Shown here in pieces: positions 27,635-35,719 of a stretch of DNA of 64,000 nt. Within the stretch, counting starts at the first letter, position 1, and each line of letters begins with the position of its first letter. Origin of the DNA: Lewinella sp038528965 (GTDB taxonomy: Bacteria > Bacteroidota > Bacteroidia > Chitinophagales > Saprospiraceae); NCBI GenBank assembly GCA_038528965.1, contig JBCBEC010000035.1:1-64000 (forward strand), written 5' to 3'. A model generated the notes under the pieces. That model was given only the letters and a program-made list of their open reading frames with translations. It searched no databases and was not told the origin of the DNA. Both the position numbers and the translations under genes were made by a program.

Positions 27635-29272
27635 TCAGCTCAAAAAGGCAAAGAGCAGTTGTACGAAGAGAATTTTAGTAATGAGCGCAATAGGGAGGAT
27701 CAATGTGAATCCCATACTTGGCAAGCGGTTACCGGCTCGATCCAGGGCAAAATCTAAAATGGCGGGTTGAGTGGCAATCATACCGGTGAGTAAGCCAAAG
27801 GGGATACGCAGCCATTTATAGCCCAGCCATAAAGTAAGAAACGCCGTTGTGGTAGCAATGATGGCTCCACACAAGAAGATCCATCCGCCGCCACCAGCTA
27901 GAATCGTATTGAGGAAGGTATGACCGGAGCGTACACCAATACCGGCTAGTAAGAGGATCAAACCCAATTGACGCAGTACGAGGTTTGCTCCGTAGGGTAG
28001 GGTCCAGACAATAGGGCCGGTACGCCGCAAGGCACCAAGAATAAGGGCCACCACTAAAGGACCTCCGGCAAAACCTAGACTAAAGGATACGCCACCGGGG
28101 AGGGTGAAAGTGAGTAAACCCAACATAAGCCCCAAGGCCATACCCGAACCGAAGGAGAGCAGGTTGATATGGTTGAGTGCCTCGTAGCTGTTGCCAAACA
28201 GTTTTTTCAACTCCTCAAAATCTTGCCTGCGGGCTATGACTAGTACGCGGTCGCCGAGCTCCAGTACGGTATCACCACTAGCCAGTAAGTCTACATCACC
28301 GCGTTGTACGCGGGTAATGATGGTAGAGAACTTCTCAGCTAGGTTCAAGGAAGCAATCTTCTCGCCCGCAATTTTGGGGTTGGAAACAAAAAGCCGTCGA
28401 ACATCAAAAGACGTACGATCGTAGGAAAGCTCTTTGTTTTGTACTTCTCCTAACATCGCGGTGGCTTCTTCCAAAACTGCGGCGTCGCCAATGATCACCA
28501 GTTGATCACCCAGTTGCAGCTCGGTATCCATGTTGGGAAGCTGATCCACGCCCTGGCGTTGCATACGTCCGAAAACCAGACGCCTTTGGAAACGTTGGAA
28601 GATATCACGTATGGCGAGCCCTACCACTGCTTCTTGGGTGATAACCACCGTGTGTCGGCGGATATTGTCGCCAGAAAGGATCAGGTTTTGTTCTTGTAGC
28701 TCTTGTGGATAGTTAATGCGAAACCAGCCTTGCATCAAGCTGATAGCTAACATGACTCCGAGTACCCCCATAGGGTAGGAGAGCGAGTACCCCACTACGG
28801 CAGCGTTGCTCATTTCTGCTTGCAGGGCGGCCGGTTGCGATAGCTGAATAAGATCCAATAAACCGGCCAAAGAAGCCGTATTGGTGCTACTACCAGCCAG
28901 GAGGCCAGCAGCCGTCGCGGCATCCAGATCAAACAGGTAATATAAGCCCAAGGTGATCAAAGTACTGAAGACCAGCATGGCTAGTATGAAGGAGAAGTTG
29001 CGTAACCCCTGTGATTTGAAGGTGGAAAAGAAGCTTGGCCCACTGCTCAGTCCAATGGTGTAGACAAACATCGAAAGACCGAGTACGATGACAATGTCGG
29101 GCATACTTAGCGCAGGATCAATAGCGCCAAAAGCAAGCCCTACGAACAAGACTGCTGCCACACCCAACTTGGTGCCACGAATAGGAATATTACCCACCCA
29201 GTAGCCAATAGCTGACACCACAAACAAAAGCAGAACCGGTGATTCTTTAAAGGCTTCTATCATAAGCTGCAA
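27635..29272 (-). CDS. AspT/YidE-type transporter with RCK_C domains
   Basis: A 545-residue inner-membrane protein of the aspartate:alanine exchanger (AAE) family. Two sets of hydrophobic helices (about 10-185 and 370-545) flank two cytoplasmic TrkA-C/RCK_C domains (about 200-275 and 285-360), seen in ELQLGDQLVIIGDAAVLEE and TVLELGDRVLVIARRQDFEEL. Repeated GLSMFVYTIGLSSGPSFF and GLAGLLDLIQ-type re-entrant motifs also fit. The transported substrate is not predictable; relatives exchange aspartate/alanine or succinate. A TPR-like membrane protein gene ends 28 bases upstream on the same strand, so the two may be co-transcribed. Confidence 0.85.
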   Translation of the reverse strand: MQLMIEAFKESPVLLLFVVSAIGYWVGNIPIRGTKLGVAAVLFVGLAFGAIDPALSMPDIVIVLGLSMFVYTIGLSSGPSFFSTFKSQGLRNFSFILAMLVFSTLITLGLYYLFDLDAATAAGLLAGSSTNTASLAGLLDLIQLSQPAALQAEMSNAAVVGYSLSYPMGVLGVMLAISLMQGWFRINYPQELQEQNLILSGDNIRRHTVVITQEAVVGLAIRDIFQRFQRRLVFGRMQRQGVDQLPNMDTELQLGDQLVIIGDAAVLEEATAMLGEVQNKELSYDRTSFDVRRLFVSNPKIAGEKIASLNLAEKFSTIITRVQRGDVDLLASGDTVLELGDRVLVIARRQDFEELKKLFGNSYEALNHINLLSFGSGMALGLMLGLLTFTLPGGVSFSLGFAGGPLVVALILGALRRTGPIVWTLPYGANLVLRQLGLILLLAGIGVRSGHTFLNTILAGGGGWIFLCGAIIATTTAFLTLWLGYKWLRIPFGLLTGMIATQPAILDFALDRAGNRLPSMGFTLILPIALITKILFVQLLFAFLS

Positions 29273-29300
29273 AGGTAGGATTTAGTGTAGAATCCGACTC

Positions 29301-29957
29301 TTATCTGCGCATAATTGCTTGGGAACGGCGATAAGCTCGCCAAAAAGTAAGTGCTTCTCCACCTCCCAGGATCAACAGCCCAAATAGGAAGATCAAGTTT
29401 CGGCTGAGTTCAACGCTTGCCGTGTACTGGTGATAGAAAGACCGTACGAAGAGCACTTCGAAGAGAATGATCAAGGCAGAAATGCCAAATAAGAGAATGG
29501 ACACCGCCCGCGTACGTCGGTTAATGACTTTATCTTGCTGGCGAAGGGATTTACGTAAAAGCAGTACGGCCATCTCCTGCTCTGGATTAATCCGGAGCAG
29601 CTCGCAAATCACGTGTTCGGCTTCGGCTGGCTGGAGTGTCTGCAGGTAGGCCGCAGCTTTCCGGAAGAGTAGTTGCTCAAATTCTTCGCTCTGTTGCCGT
29701 TTTGCTGCCAGTGGATAGTTGTAATCCAACGTAATGAGAATGGCCCGGTCTACTACCGCCAGAAACTGCCGGTAAGCGCCTACCTCAAATAGCGCGTGGG
29801 TAAATACGAGCTGGATCTCGGTAAACTCCTCGGTTTCCAGGTTTTCCACAGCTTCTTCGTGTTCCTCGTAGTAGCGAATAATACCGTGATAATCCTTAGG
29901 CTCGATGGCCAGGAAGTCGCGATAAATCCGAGAATGTACAACGGGACGTAGCTGCAT
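29301..29957 (-). CDS. TPR-like membrane protein
   Basis: A 218-residue protein of unknown family. Residues 1-135 look all-helical and acidic, with short degenerate TPR-like pairs (FTHALFEVGAYRQFLAVVDRA, FRKAAAYLQTLQPAEAEHVIC). Two hydrophobic helices close the protein (about 148-167 and 182-200), then a basic tail (FWRAYRRSQAIMRR). There is no signal peptide, so it would be tail-anchored with the helical part in the cytoplasm. It lies 28 bases upstream of the AspT-type transporter gene in the same direction. Confidence 0.65.
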   Translation of the reverse strand: MQLRPVVHSRIYRDFLAIEPKDYHGIIRYYEEHEEAVENLETEEFTEIQLVFTHALFEVGAYRQFLAVVDRAILITLDYNYPLAAKRQQSEEFEQLLFRKAAAYLQTLQPAEAEHVICELLRINPEQEMAVLLLRKSLRQQDKVINRRTRAVSILLFGISALIILFEVLFVRSFYHQYTASVELSRNLIFLFGLLILGGGEALTFWRAYRRSQAIMRR

Positions 29958-30238
29958 ATGGTCTTGAAACGATCTAATTCCTTTCTAAGTTCAAAGGTAC
30001 GAGCAAACTCACTGATAGATGCCACTCAAAGTGCATTCTGACGCTATTATGGCACTTTTACGAAGATCTGAATTCGAATGACGGTTTTTCCTGAAATTGG
30101 TAATTCTTATATTACCGCAACCATGTAAGTAACTGCTTGTTTCACTTTCACATTCTAAAGCGTTTTCTCATTTTGTGGGAGGATAATGGTTCATAAAACT
30201 GTAATTCCTATCTTCCAATCCTATCTAAAGTCAAAAGC

Positions 30239-31897
30239 ATGCTTTCCAAATTCTATGATACCCAATATTTAAAGGGAGATATTACAGGAGGTCTCGTTGC
30301 CGGTGTAGTAGCACTGCCGCTGGCACTGGCATTCGGGGTTCAATCGGGCTTAGGTGCCACAGCCGGTTTATATGGCGCCATTGCCGTAGGCATATTTGCC
30401 GCATTATTTGGAGGCACGGAGACGCAGGCCAGTGGTCCTACCGGGCCGATGACGGTAGTGGCGGCCACCTTAGTAGCAGCAGCCATTGAAATGACAGGTG
30501 GCCTGGATAGTGCCATGGGCATTATTGTCTTGACATTCTTACTAGGAGGCGCCTTACAAGTGTTATTTGGCTTTTTGAATATCGCGGGCTACGTCAAATA
30601 TTTCCCTTATCCTGTAGTCTCCGGCTTCATGAGTGGGGTGGGATTGATAATCATTATTCTACAGTTATTTCCTTTTGCTGGCCTGGGGGCGTCTAAGTCA
30701 ACCGTAGCGGTCATGCAAGACTTACCACGCCTGTTTCAGGAGGCCAATCTGCAAGCCCTCTTACTTGGGGGGATCACCATTGCGGTGTATTATCTTTTTC
30801 CCAAAATCACGAAAGCCATTCCCAGTGCGCTGGTCGCCTTGATTGTAGCTACTCTAGTGAGCTATTTTGGCGGTATGGATGTGCCGGTGATCGGTAATAT
30901 ACCGTCCGGTTTACCGGCCTTGCAGATCGATGGCATCTTTTCCGTAGATGCTAGCGCCTTGAGTCTGGTTGCAGAATACGCAGTGGTACTGGCGGTATTG
31001 GGTAGTATCGACTCCCTCTTGACCTCCGTTATTGCGGATAACATGACCAAGACCAAGCACAATAGTAATCGCGAACTCATTGGGCAAGGAATTGGCAATA
31101 TGCTAGCCGCTGCAATTGGCGGTATTCCCGGTGCCGGTGCAACCAAGGGGACTGTAGTCAATATCAATGCGGGCGGACGCACCCGCTTATCCGGTACCTT
31201 ACACGGGATCTTTCTCCTGGCGGTTTTACTGGGTTTGGGTACTTTGGCTGCTCATATTCCACTGTGTGTCTTGGCCGGTCTATTGATCCCCATCGGCTTT
31301 AAGATTATCGATGTCAAAGGACTAAAGCACTTGCTCAAGGTGCCACGGGCCGACGCTGCCGTACTGGTGCTCGTGCTTTTACTCACCACCTTTGGTAGCC
31401 TCATTCAGGCGGTGGGCGTTGGGGTAGCCTTAGCCTGTTTGCTCTTTATGAAAAAAGCAGGCGACTTGAGTGAGCAAGGCCTGGAGGTTGGGCCAGTTGC
31501 TGATCTGGATGGTACCAAGCCCTGGCAGGACGAGGTAGAATTCTACGAAGCCTACAAGGATAAGGTGATTATCAAGCACCTCTATGGTCCACTCTTTTTC
31601 GGTTTCACGGCCTTCTTTAAAGATGGTGTAAATGACCTGCCCGATAATATTAAAGCGCTCATTATCCGCATGGATCGCGTACCCTACATCGATCAATCCG
31701 GTTTATACGCTTTAGAGGATGTTATTTTAAGCCTGCGTCAGCAAGAAATTGAAGTCATCTTCACAGGTTTACACGAGCAGCCGCGTGATATGCTCGAGGC
31801 GGTGGATATCATTGATGATCTTGTTCCGGAGAGTGATCTATTTGCGGAGGTGGAAGATAGCTTTACCTATCTAAAGCAGAAATGGTCTGCTTCCTAA
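30239..31897 (+). CDS. SulP-family anion transporter with STAS domain
   Basis: A 552-residue inner-membrane transporter. The SulP core (about 10-410) begins DITGGLVAGVVALPLALAFG and contains the conserved GLYGAIAVGIFAALFGGT and GPTGPMTVVAATLV stretches. The C-terminal STAS domain (about 435-545) includes IIRMDRVPYIDQSGLYALED with the usual DxSG phosphorylatable-type position. The substrate is an inorganic anion: sulfate or bicarbonate are both possible, and lack of a neighbouring carbonic anhydrase or sulfate-assimilation gene leaves it open. It is monocistronic, with a 45-base gap to a decayed gene. Confidence 0.9.
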   Translation: MLSKFYDTQYLKGDITGGLVAGVVALPLALAFGVQSGLGATAGLYGAIAVGIFAALFGGTETQASGPTGPMTVVAATLVAAAIEMTGGLDSAMGIIVLTFLLGGALQVLFGFLNIAGYVKYFPYPVVSGFMSGVGLIIIILQLFPFAGLGASKSTVAVMQDLPRLFQEANLQALLLGGITIAVYYLFPKITKAIPSALVALIVATLVSYFGGMDVPVIGNIPSGLPALQIDGIFSVDASALSLVAEYAVVLAVLGSIDSLLTSVIADNMTKTKHNSNRELIGQGIGNMLAAAIGGIPGAGATKGTVVNINAGGRTRLSGTLHGIFLLAVLLGLGTLAAHIPLCVLAGLLIPIGFKIIDVKGLKHLLKVPRADAAVLVLVLLLTTFGSLIQAVGVGVALACLLFMKKAGDLSEQGLEVGPVADLDGTKPWQDEVEFYEAYKDKVIIKHLYGPLFFGFTAFFKDGVNDLPDNIKALIIRMDRVPYIDQSGLYALEDVILSLRQQEIEVIFTGLHEQPRDMLEAVDIIDDLVPESDLFAEVEDSFTYLKQKWSAS

Positions 31898-31942
31898 GTC
31901 TCAGAAATTTTATAGCGATAGTAGACTAACAAACCTTCTGCT

Positions 31943-32310
31943 ATGATTCGTTTCTTTCGGAGAATCCGCCAAGGCTTTTTACGTGAGGGGGCTTTCAGCA
32001 AATACCTGCTTTATGCGGTGGGCGAAATTGCCTTCAAAGAGAAAAGCTCCTCGATCTATTTCAATCCGGTGATTACAGCCTCCGTGTGCTTTTGGATCAG
32101 GCTGGTGTTTCAGGAGAGGTGATGGGATTACAGCCGAAGGAACAAGTAAGGAGTAATTTGCACGTTTTGCAGTCTTCTGCCATAGAGAACGGCCTAATGA
32201 GCTTTATTCTCACTAGCATCCTAACAGAAGCGGAGCACTACCAACCACTTATGGAGGAATTGGATGCGATTTTGCGTGTGCTTGCGGAGGAAATAGAGGA
32301 AGAAAACTAG
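31943..32310 (+). pseudogene. Internally deleted DUF6090-like gene
   Basis: The first 29 codons (MIRFFRRIRQGFLREGAFSK, then YLLYAVGEI) match the stereotyped N-terminus of DUF6090 membrane proteins of Bacteroidota, but the hydrophobic helix that should follow (IVLVVIGILIALQ in relatives) is missing and the frame ends at 32122. In the other frame an acidic helical segment (EHYQPLMEELDAILRVLAEE) runs from about 32041, or from an ATG at 32122 overlapping the first stop as TGATG, to 32310; it resembles the usual C-terminus of the same family. Intact members are about 230-250 residues, so roughly 100 codons look deleted with a frame change. The two halves could alternatively be two tiny translated ORFs. 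Confidence 0.55.
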
Positions 32311-32316
32311 CGTAAC

Positions 32317-33546
32317 ATGGCAAAAGGAAAACCCCGTTTGACCCGCTTGGCAGCTATTGCTACCCAACTGCAATCTAAGCGCCTGGTCACCGCCCGGGAA
32401 ATTGCCGACCGGCACGAGGTGAGTATCCGAACAGTTTACCGCGATATTCGCACTTTAGAAGAATCTGGTATCCCCATCGTAACGGAAGAGGGAAAGGGTT
32501 ACTCTATTGTAGATGGCTACACCTTGCCCCCCGTTATGTTCACAGAAGAGGAGGCGCTGGCACTAGTTACCGCAGAGCATCTCCTACTCACCAATAAGGA
32601 CCAATCGCTACGCGAACAGTACTCCAGTGCTTTAACGAAAATCAAGTCTACTTTGCGCGTACAGCAAAAGGAGAAAACGGAATTCCTAGCGGATCGCATA
32701 CAGGTTAGGCGCAACCACCGTGATGATAAAACCAGCAATTATCTAATTCAGCTACAGTCCACAATTACCGATTTTTTGCTGGTTGAATTGACTTACCTGT
32801 CCTTACAAAACGAGCGGACACAGCGCACTATTGAGCCTTTCGCGCTGTACACTACTCAGCAAAACTGGGTGTTGGTAGCCTATTGTCGTAAAAGACGTGC
32901 TTTTCGCGCTTTTCGATTAGATCGTATTGAAGATCTACGGGTGCAAGAAGCTCATTTTACACCCCATAACATGACCCTGAAGGAGTACCTGGAAAGCTGC
33001 CGGAAAAAAAGTTTGACTACCCCTGACATACCCTTGACACACCTTGACAATACCTTTGCTACAGATCAAAAACCAAATGATATGCAACAAGTACAGGTAG
33101 CACCTTTTAAGATGATTGGCCTGGCCATTCGTACCTCTAATGCAGATGGCCAAGCTGCTCAAGAAATTGGAGCACTGTGGAACGAGTTTCTGAGTAGCAA
33201 TGCACTGGCCAAAATTCCCAACCGCATGGACGATACCGTTTACTCACTGTACACCGATTATGTCGGGGATCACACCCAACCGTACACGGTAGTACTGGGG
33301 TGCCAGGTAACCCAAACGGATGAAATACCCGAGGGGATGGTGGCCCGCAGCTTTAGTGGCGGTGAGTATGTCAAAATGAGTGCCCGTGGCAATTTGCAGG
33401 AGGGTATTGTGGTAAAGCAGTGGCAGAAAATCTGGACCATGGATCTTAAGCGCGCTTACACCGCCGACTTTGAAGTATTTGGTGCAAAGGCCCGTAACCC
33501 GGAGGATGCGGAGGTAGAGTTCTTCATCGCCGTTCAGAATAATTAG
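32317..33546 (+). CDS. HTH-WYL transcription regulator with GyrI-like domain
   Basis: A 409-residue cytoplasmic regulator. The N-terminal winged helix (about 5-65: VTAREIADRHEVSIRTVYRD) is of the DeoR/YafY type. The WYL domain follows (about 140-215: RTIEPFALYTTQQNWVLVAY, then RAFRLDRI). The last 150 residues (from QVQVAPFKMIGLAIRTSN) resemble the GyrI/AraC effector-binding domain, with the late FxGGEYVKMSARG segment. HTH-WYL plus a small-molecule-binding GyrI-like module is a less common layout than HTH-WYL-WCX. It starts seven bases after the decayed DUF6090 gene and four bases before a DUF1801 gene, probably its operon partner. Confidence 0.85.
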   Translation: MAKGKPRLTRLAAIATQLQSKRLVTAREIADRHEVSIRTVYRDIRTLEESGIPIVTEEGKGYSIVDGYTLPPVMFTEEEALALVTAEHLLLTNKDQSLREQYSSALTKIKSTLRVQQKEKTEFLADRIQVRRNHRDDKTSNYLIQLQSTITDFLLVELTYLSLQNERTQRTIEPFALYTTQQNWVLVAYCRKRRAFRAFRLDRIEDLRVQEAHFTPHNMTLKEYLESCRKKSLTTPDIPLTHLDNTFATDQKPNDMQQVQVAPFKMIGLAIRTSNADGQAAQEIGALWNEFLSSNALAKIPNRMDDTVYSLYTDYVGDHTQPYTVVLGCQVTQTDEIPEGMVARSFSGGEYVKMSARGNLQEGIVVKQWQKIWTMDLKRAYTADFEVFGAKARNPEDAEVEFFIAVQNN

Positions 33547-33550
33547 CATC

Positions 33551-33919
33551 ATGTTGCCAGCACTCGAACAGTTCTACGATGGCCAAGAGGAGCCCAACCA
33601 GAGTTGCCTGCTGGCACTCCGTAGCCTCATTCTACAACAAGATGAGGCGGTGAACGAAACGCAGAAGTGGGGGATGCCCTGCTTCTGCTACCGCAAAAAG
33701 ATGTTCTGCTTTTTGTGGGTAGATAAGGATACCCAGAAACCTTATCTGCTATTGGTAGAAGGCAACTATCTGGATCATCCCCAGCTAGAACAAGGGAAGC
33801 GTTCCCGAATGAAAATATTTCGGGTGGACCCCACGGAAGATTTACCCGTAAGCACCATCTCCAGTTTACTGAATACGGCACTCGACCTCTACCGTACTGG
33901 AGTGATCAAGGTGAAGTGA
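33551..33919 (+). CDS. DUF1801 (YdhG-like) protein
   Basis: A 122-residue cytoplasmic protein with the DUF1801 pattern: LRSLILQQDEAVNETQKWGMPC early, FCFLWVDKDTQKPYLLLVEG in the middle and RVDPTEDLPVSTISSLLNTA late. The family is a small alpha/beta fold of unknown activity, often encoded with transcription regulators. It begins four bases after the HTH-WYL-GyrI stop, so the two are almost certainly one operon. Confidence 0.8.
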   Translation: MLPALEQFYDGQEEPNQSCLLALRSLILQQDEAVNETQKWGMPCFCYRKKMFCFLWVDKDTQKPYLLLVEGNYLDHPQLEQGKRSRMKIFRVDPTEDLPVSTISSLLNTALDLYRTGVIKVK

Positions 33920-33925
33920 TCACCT

Positions 33926-34100
33926 TTACAGGGCTGATGGGGCTACCCCAAATTCTTCTCGGAAGCACTTGGCGAAGTAAGATAAGTTGGAAAAGCCGAC
34001 CTGAAAGACTATCTCGGGCCTGGCAAGGGGTAATGCATTTTTCGCAGATACTGAAATTTACCCTGTTCGTTGTTTTTTGGGCATTCGCAGGTGGAAAGTC
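33926..34100 (-). pseudogene. Remnant of an AraC-family regulator (C-terminal HTH)
   Basis: On the minus strand the last 33 codons before a TAA at 33926 read LARPEIVFQVGFSNLSYFAK followed by CFREEFGVAPSAL, the unmistakable second helix-turn-helix of an AraC regulator. Just upstream the matching sequence (NEQGKFQYLRKMHYPL) is in another frame, and no N-terminal part exists before the neighbouring gene. This is a frameshifted, truncated relic lying between the DUF1801 gene and the peptide-modification cluster. Confidence 0.75.
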
Positions 34101-34124
34101 CTAATCTGTTACTTTGGACGCAGG

Positions 34125-35090
34125 CTAGGCAAATAGTTTTTCTTTAATCATGTTGATACTCTCTTGCGGATACCAATGGTTGAGGCGGAAGGTGGTAGTG
34201 TCTTCCAAAAACTTACTTAAGGTGTCCAGATCTTCTTGGTGATCCGTAAAACTTTTGGTTGGTGTCATTGGTATGAATGAATGTTTAATTAGTTCTAATG
34301 CTGCTTGGGTCTTGGGTATTGGTGAAAGACTGGTACTATGTTGATTTAAGGTTGGAAATGCTACCATTTTGCAAGTGAAGGGTTCTGCCACAGCTTCGGT
34401 TTTATCCAGATACCACCTTGGTTCACCGAACACGTCAGAAGGATAGAGCTTAGGATAGTCTTTATATAATCCTGGAATGATGTACAATGATCCCTGGCGA
34501 ATCGACAATAGTCGGGGATAAGGATATATTTTTAATGATTTCCGATGAATGAGTAAAACGTCGTCGCTAGAGAACTTAAACCCATCAAAGATAAAGCTTA
34601 GAGTAAGGGTGGTTTTGCCGGATCTCAGTGCTGCTGGAAATATGACTCCTACACCATCTTTTGCAACCCCGCCACCATGTACAGCCAAGAATTCCTTGTT
34701 GCTACGAGCAACCATTTCACCGGTGAAGAAAACGCCAGTAAGGAAGTTCAGTGTTCCGTAGTTGTCAATTGAATATATTTTACCATAGTTAGGGCATACA
34801 AGACAATAAGGCGGTATTGCCTTGTCCTGGAGGGCATCTTCCATCAGTTTAGAATAGCCCTTGCTGTCACAAGAGAGCCCTAGCAAGTAAAACCATCTCT
34901 TGCTCGAAGGACTGGGTTTTTCCACTTCAAAGAAGTGATAACCTTCGCGGACGCGATTGATTAAGTCAGGGTCGTTAGAGCAAATGAGCAAGCGGGTTTC
35001 GTGAATATTTAGTGCAATGCTCTCAACAGCGTATGCTAATTTTCGAAAATTGCTCAGCTGGGTTTTGTTTAGAGTTTGGATAGCATACAT
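34125..35090 (-). CDS. HPr-kinase-like P-loop protein of the peptide cluster
   Basis: A 321-residue protein resembling the C-terminal half of HPr kinase/phosphorylase. A P-loop-like segment reads GVIFPAALRSGKTTLTLSF (about 155-173): GKTT is intact but the preceding Gly-rich loop is unusual (PAALRS instead of GxSGxG). The HprK-style HGGGVAKDG strand precedes it, and FKFSSDDVLLI provides the Walker-B-like acidic pair. HprK-related proteins recur in peptide-modification loci next to PqqD and radical SAM genes, where their role is unknown. It is the last gene of the minus-strand cluster, separated from the repeat peptide gene by about 275 bases that hold an FNR-like palindrome. Confidence 0.72.
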   Translation of the reverse strand: MYAIQTLNKTQLSNFRKLAYAVESIALNIHETRLLICSNDPDLINRVREGYHFFEVEKPSPSSKRWFYLLGLSCDSKGYSKLMEDALQDKAIPPYCLVCPNYGKIYSIDNYGTLNFLTGVFFTGEMVARSNKEFLAVHGGGVAKDGVGVIFPAALRSGKTTLTLSFIFDGFKFSSDDVLLIHRKSLKIYPYPRLLSIRQGSLYIIPGLYKDYPKLYPSDVFGEPRWYLDKTEAVAEPFTCKMVAFPTLNQHSTSLSPIPKTQAALELIKHSFIPMTPTKSFTDHQEDLDTLSKFLEDTTTFRLNHWYPQESINMIKEKLFA

Positions 35091-35188
35091 AAGGGTAATG
35101 ATGTTGCAACAGAACTATAGGTTTTCGGCTTGCTGAAGTGATTTCTAGCCTTTGCCGAAATTTCCCAACATGCTCTTACTTTCTGTCT

Positions 35189-35202
35189 TTGATCCTGATC
35201 AA
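35189..35202. promoter_or_regulatory. FNR/CRP-type palindrome
   Basis: TTGATCCTGATCAA is an exact match to TTGAT-N4-ATCAA, the consensus of FNR-family regulators. It lies about 100 bases upstream of the HprK-like gene, in the gap after the repeat peptide gene. A single exact match in 64 kb can arise by chance; position makes it interesting. Confidence 0.4.
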
Positions 35203-35366
35203 ATAGCGTTCGGGATACAGTGGTGTTTTATCTACTTATTGCATGTTGGTCATTGTGTGCCTCGGAAGTGCCCAAGGCTCACAAAGACCATATTACACTA
35301 GCATATATTTATCCCTGGCCTATTCGGAGAGATACTTGCTGTGTACGAAAGAGAACGAGTAGTGTG

Positions 35367-35691
35367 TCAATAACGCACGGGAGCACCGCGATAAGCTACA
35401 CCACGCATACTTGCTGCGCGCATTGGGGCACCACGGTAAGCTACGCCTCTTANNNNNNNNNNNNNNNNNNNNNNNNNNNNNNNNNNNNNNNNNNNNNNNN
35501 NNNNNNNNNNNNNNNNNNNNNNNNNNNNNNNNNNNNNNNNNNNNNNNNNNNTAAGCTACGCCTCTTAAGTTCGGATTCTGCACGGGAGCACCGCGATAAG
35601 CTACACCACGCATACTTGCTGCGCGCATGGGAGCACCACGGTAACTACCTTGCATTGCGTATCTCATATTATTTGCATATGTGCTTTCCAT
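35367..35691 (-). CDS. Repetitive precursor peptide of a putative RiPP locus (interrupted by assembly gap)
   Basis: Starting at ATG 35691 the frame reads a 16-residue leader-like start (MESTYANNMRYAMQGS), then 15-residue repeats YRGAPMRAASMRGVA and YRGAPVQNPNLRGVA, and meets 99 undetermined bases (35453-35551). Beyond the gap another YRGAPMRAASMRGVA and a terminal YRGAPVRY precede the TGA at 35367-35369. With the gap at 99 the two halves are out of frame, but both edges carry the same 16 bases; merging them gives one 69-residue frame, and adding any whole 45-base repeat keeps it. The peptide is rich in Tyr, Arg, Gly and Met, has no Cys and no signal peptide. It lies 28 bases after the radical SAM gene. 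I do not know this family; a RiPP precursor is the best reading. Confidence 0.75.
35453..35551. other. Assembly gap inside the repeat peptide gene
   Basis: 99 consecutive N. The left edge ends and the right edge begins with the same 16-base sequence (TAAGCTACGCCTCTTA), as expected when an assembler fails on a tandem repeat. Confidence 0.95.
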
Positions 35692-35719
35692 AATTGTAGG
35701 TTTTAAGATGTAATCGATA

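Noticed and set aside
35320..35691. Minus-strand frame that continues out of register past the gap
   Set aside because: The segment after the N-run is frame-shifted nonsense; the correct register gives further repeats and a TGA at 35367.
35220..35693. Plus-strand open frame spanning the N-run
   Set aside because: It is the complement of the repeat precursor gene and depends on N codons. The minus-strand reading gives regular 15-residue repeats and a clean start and stop.
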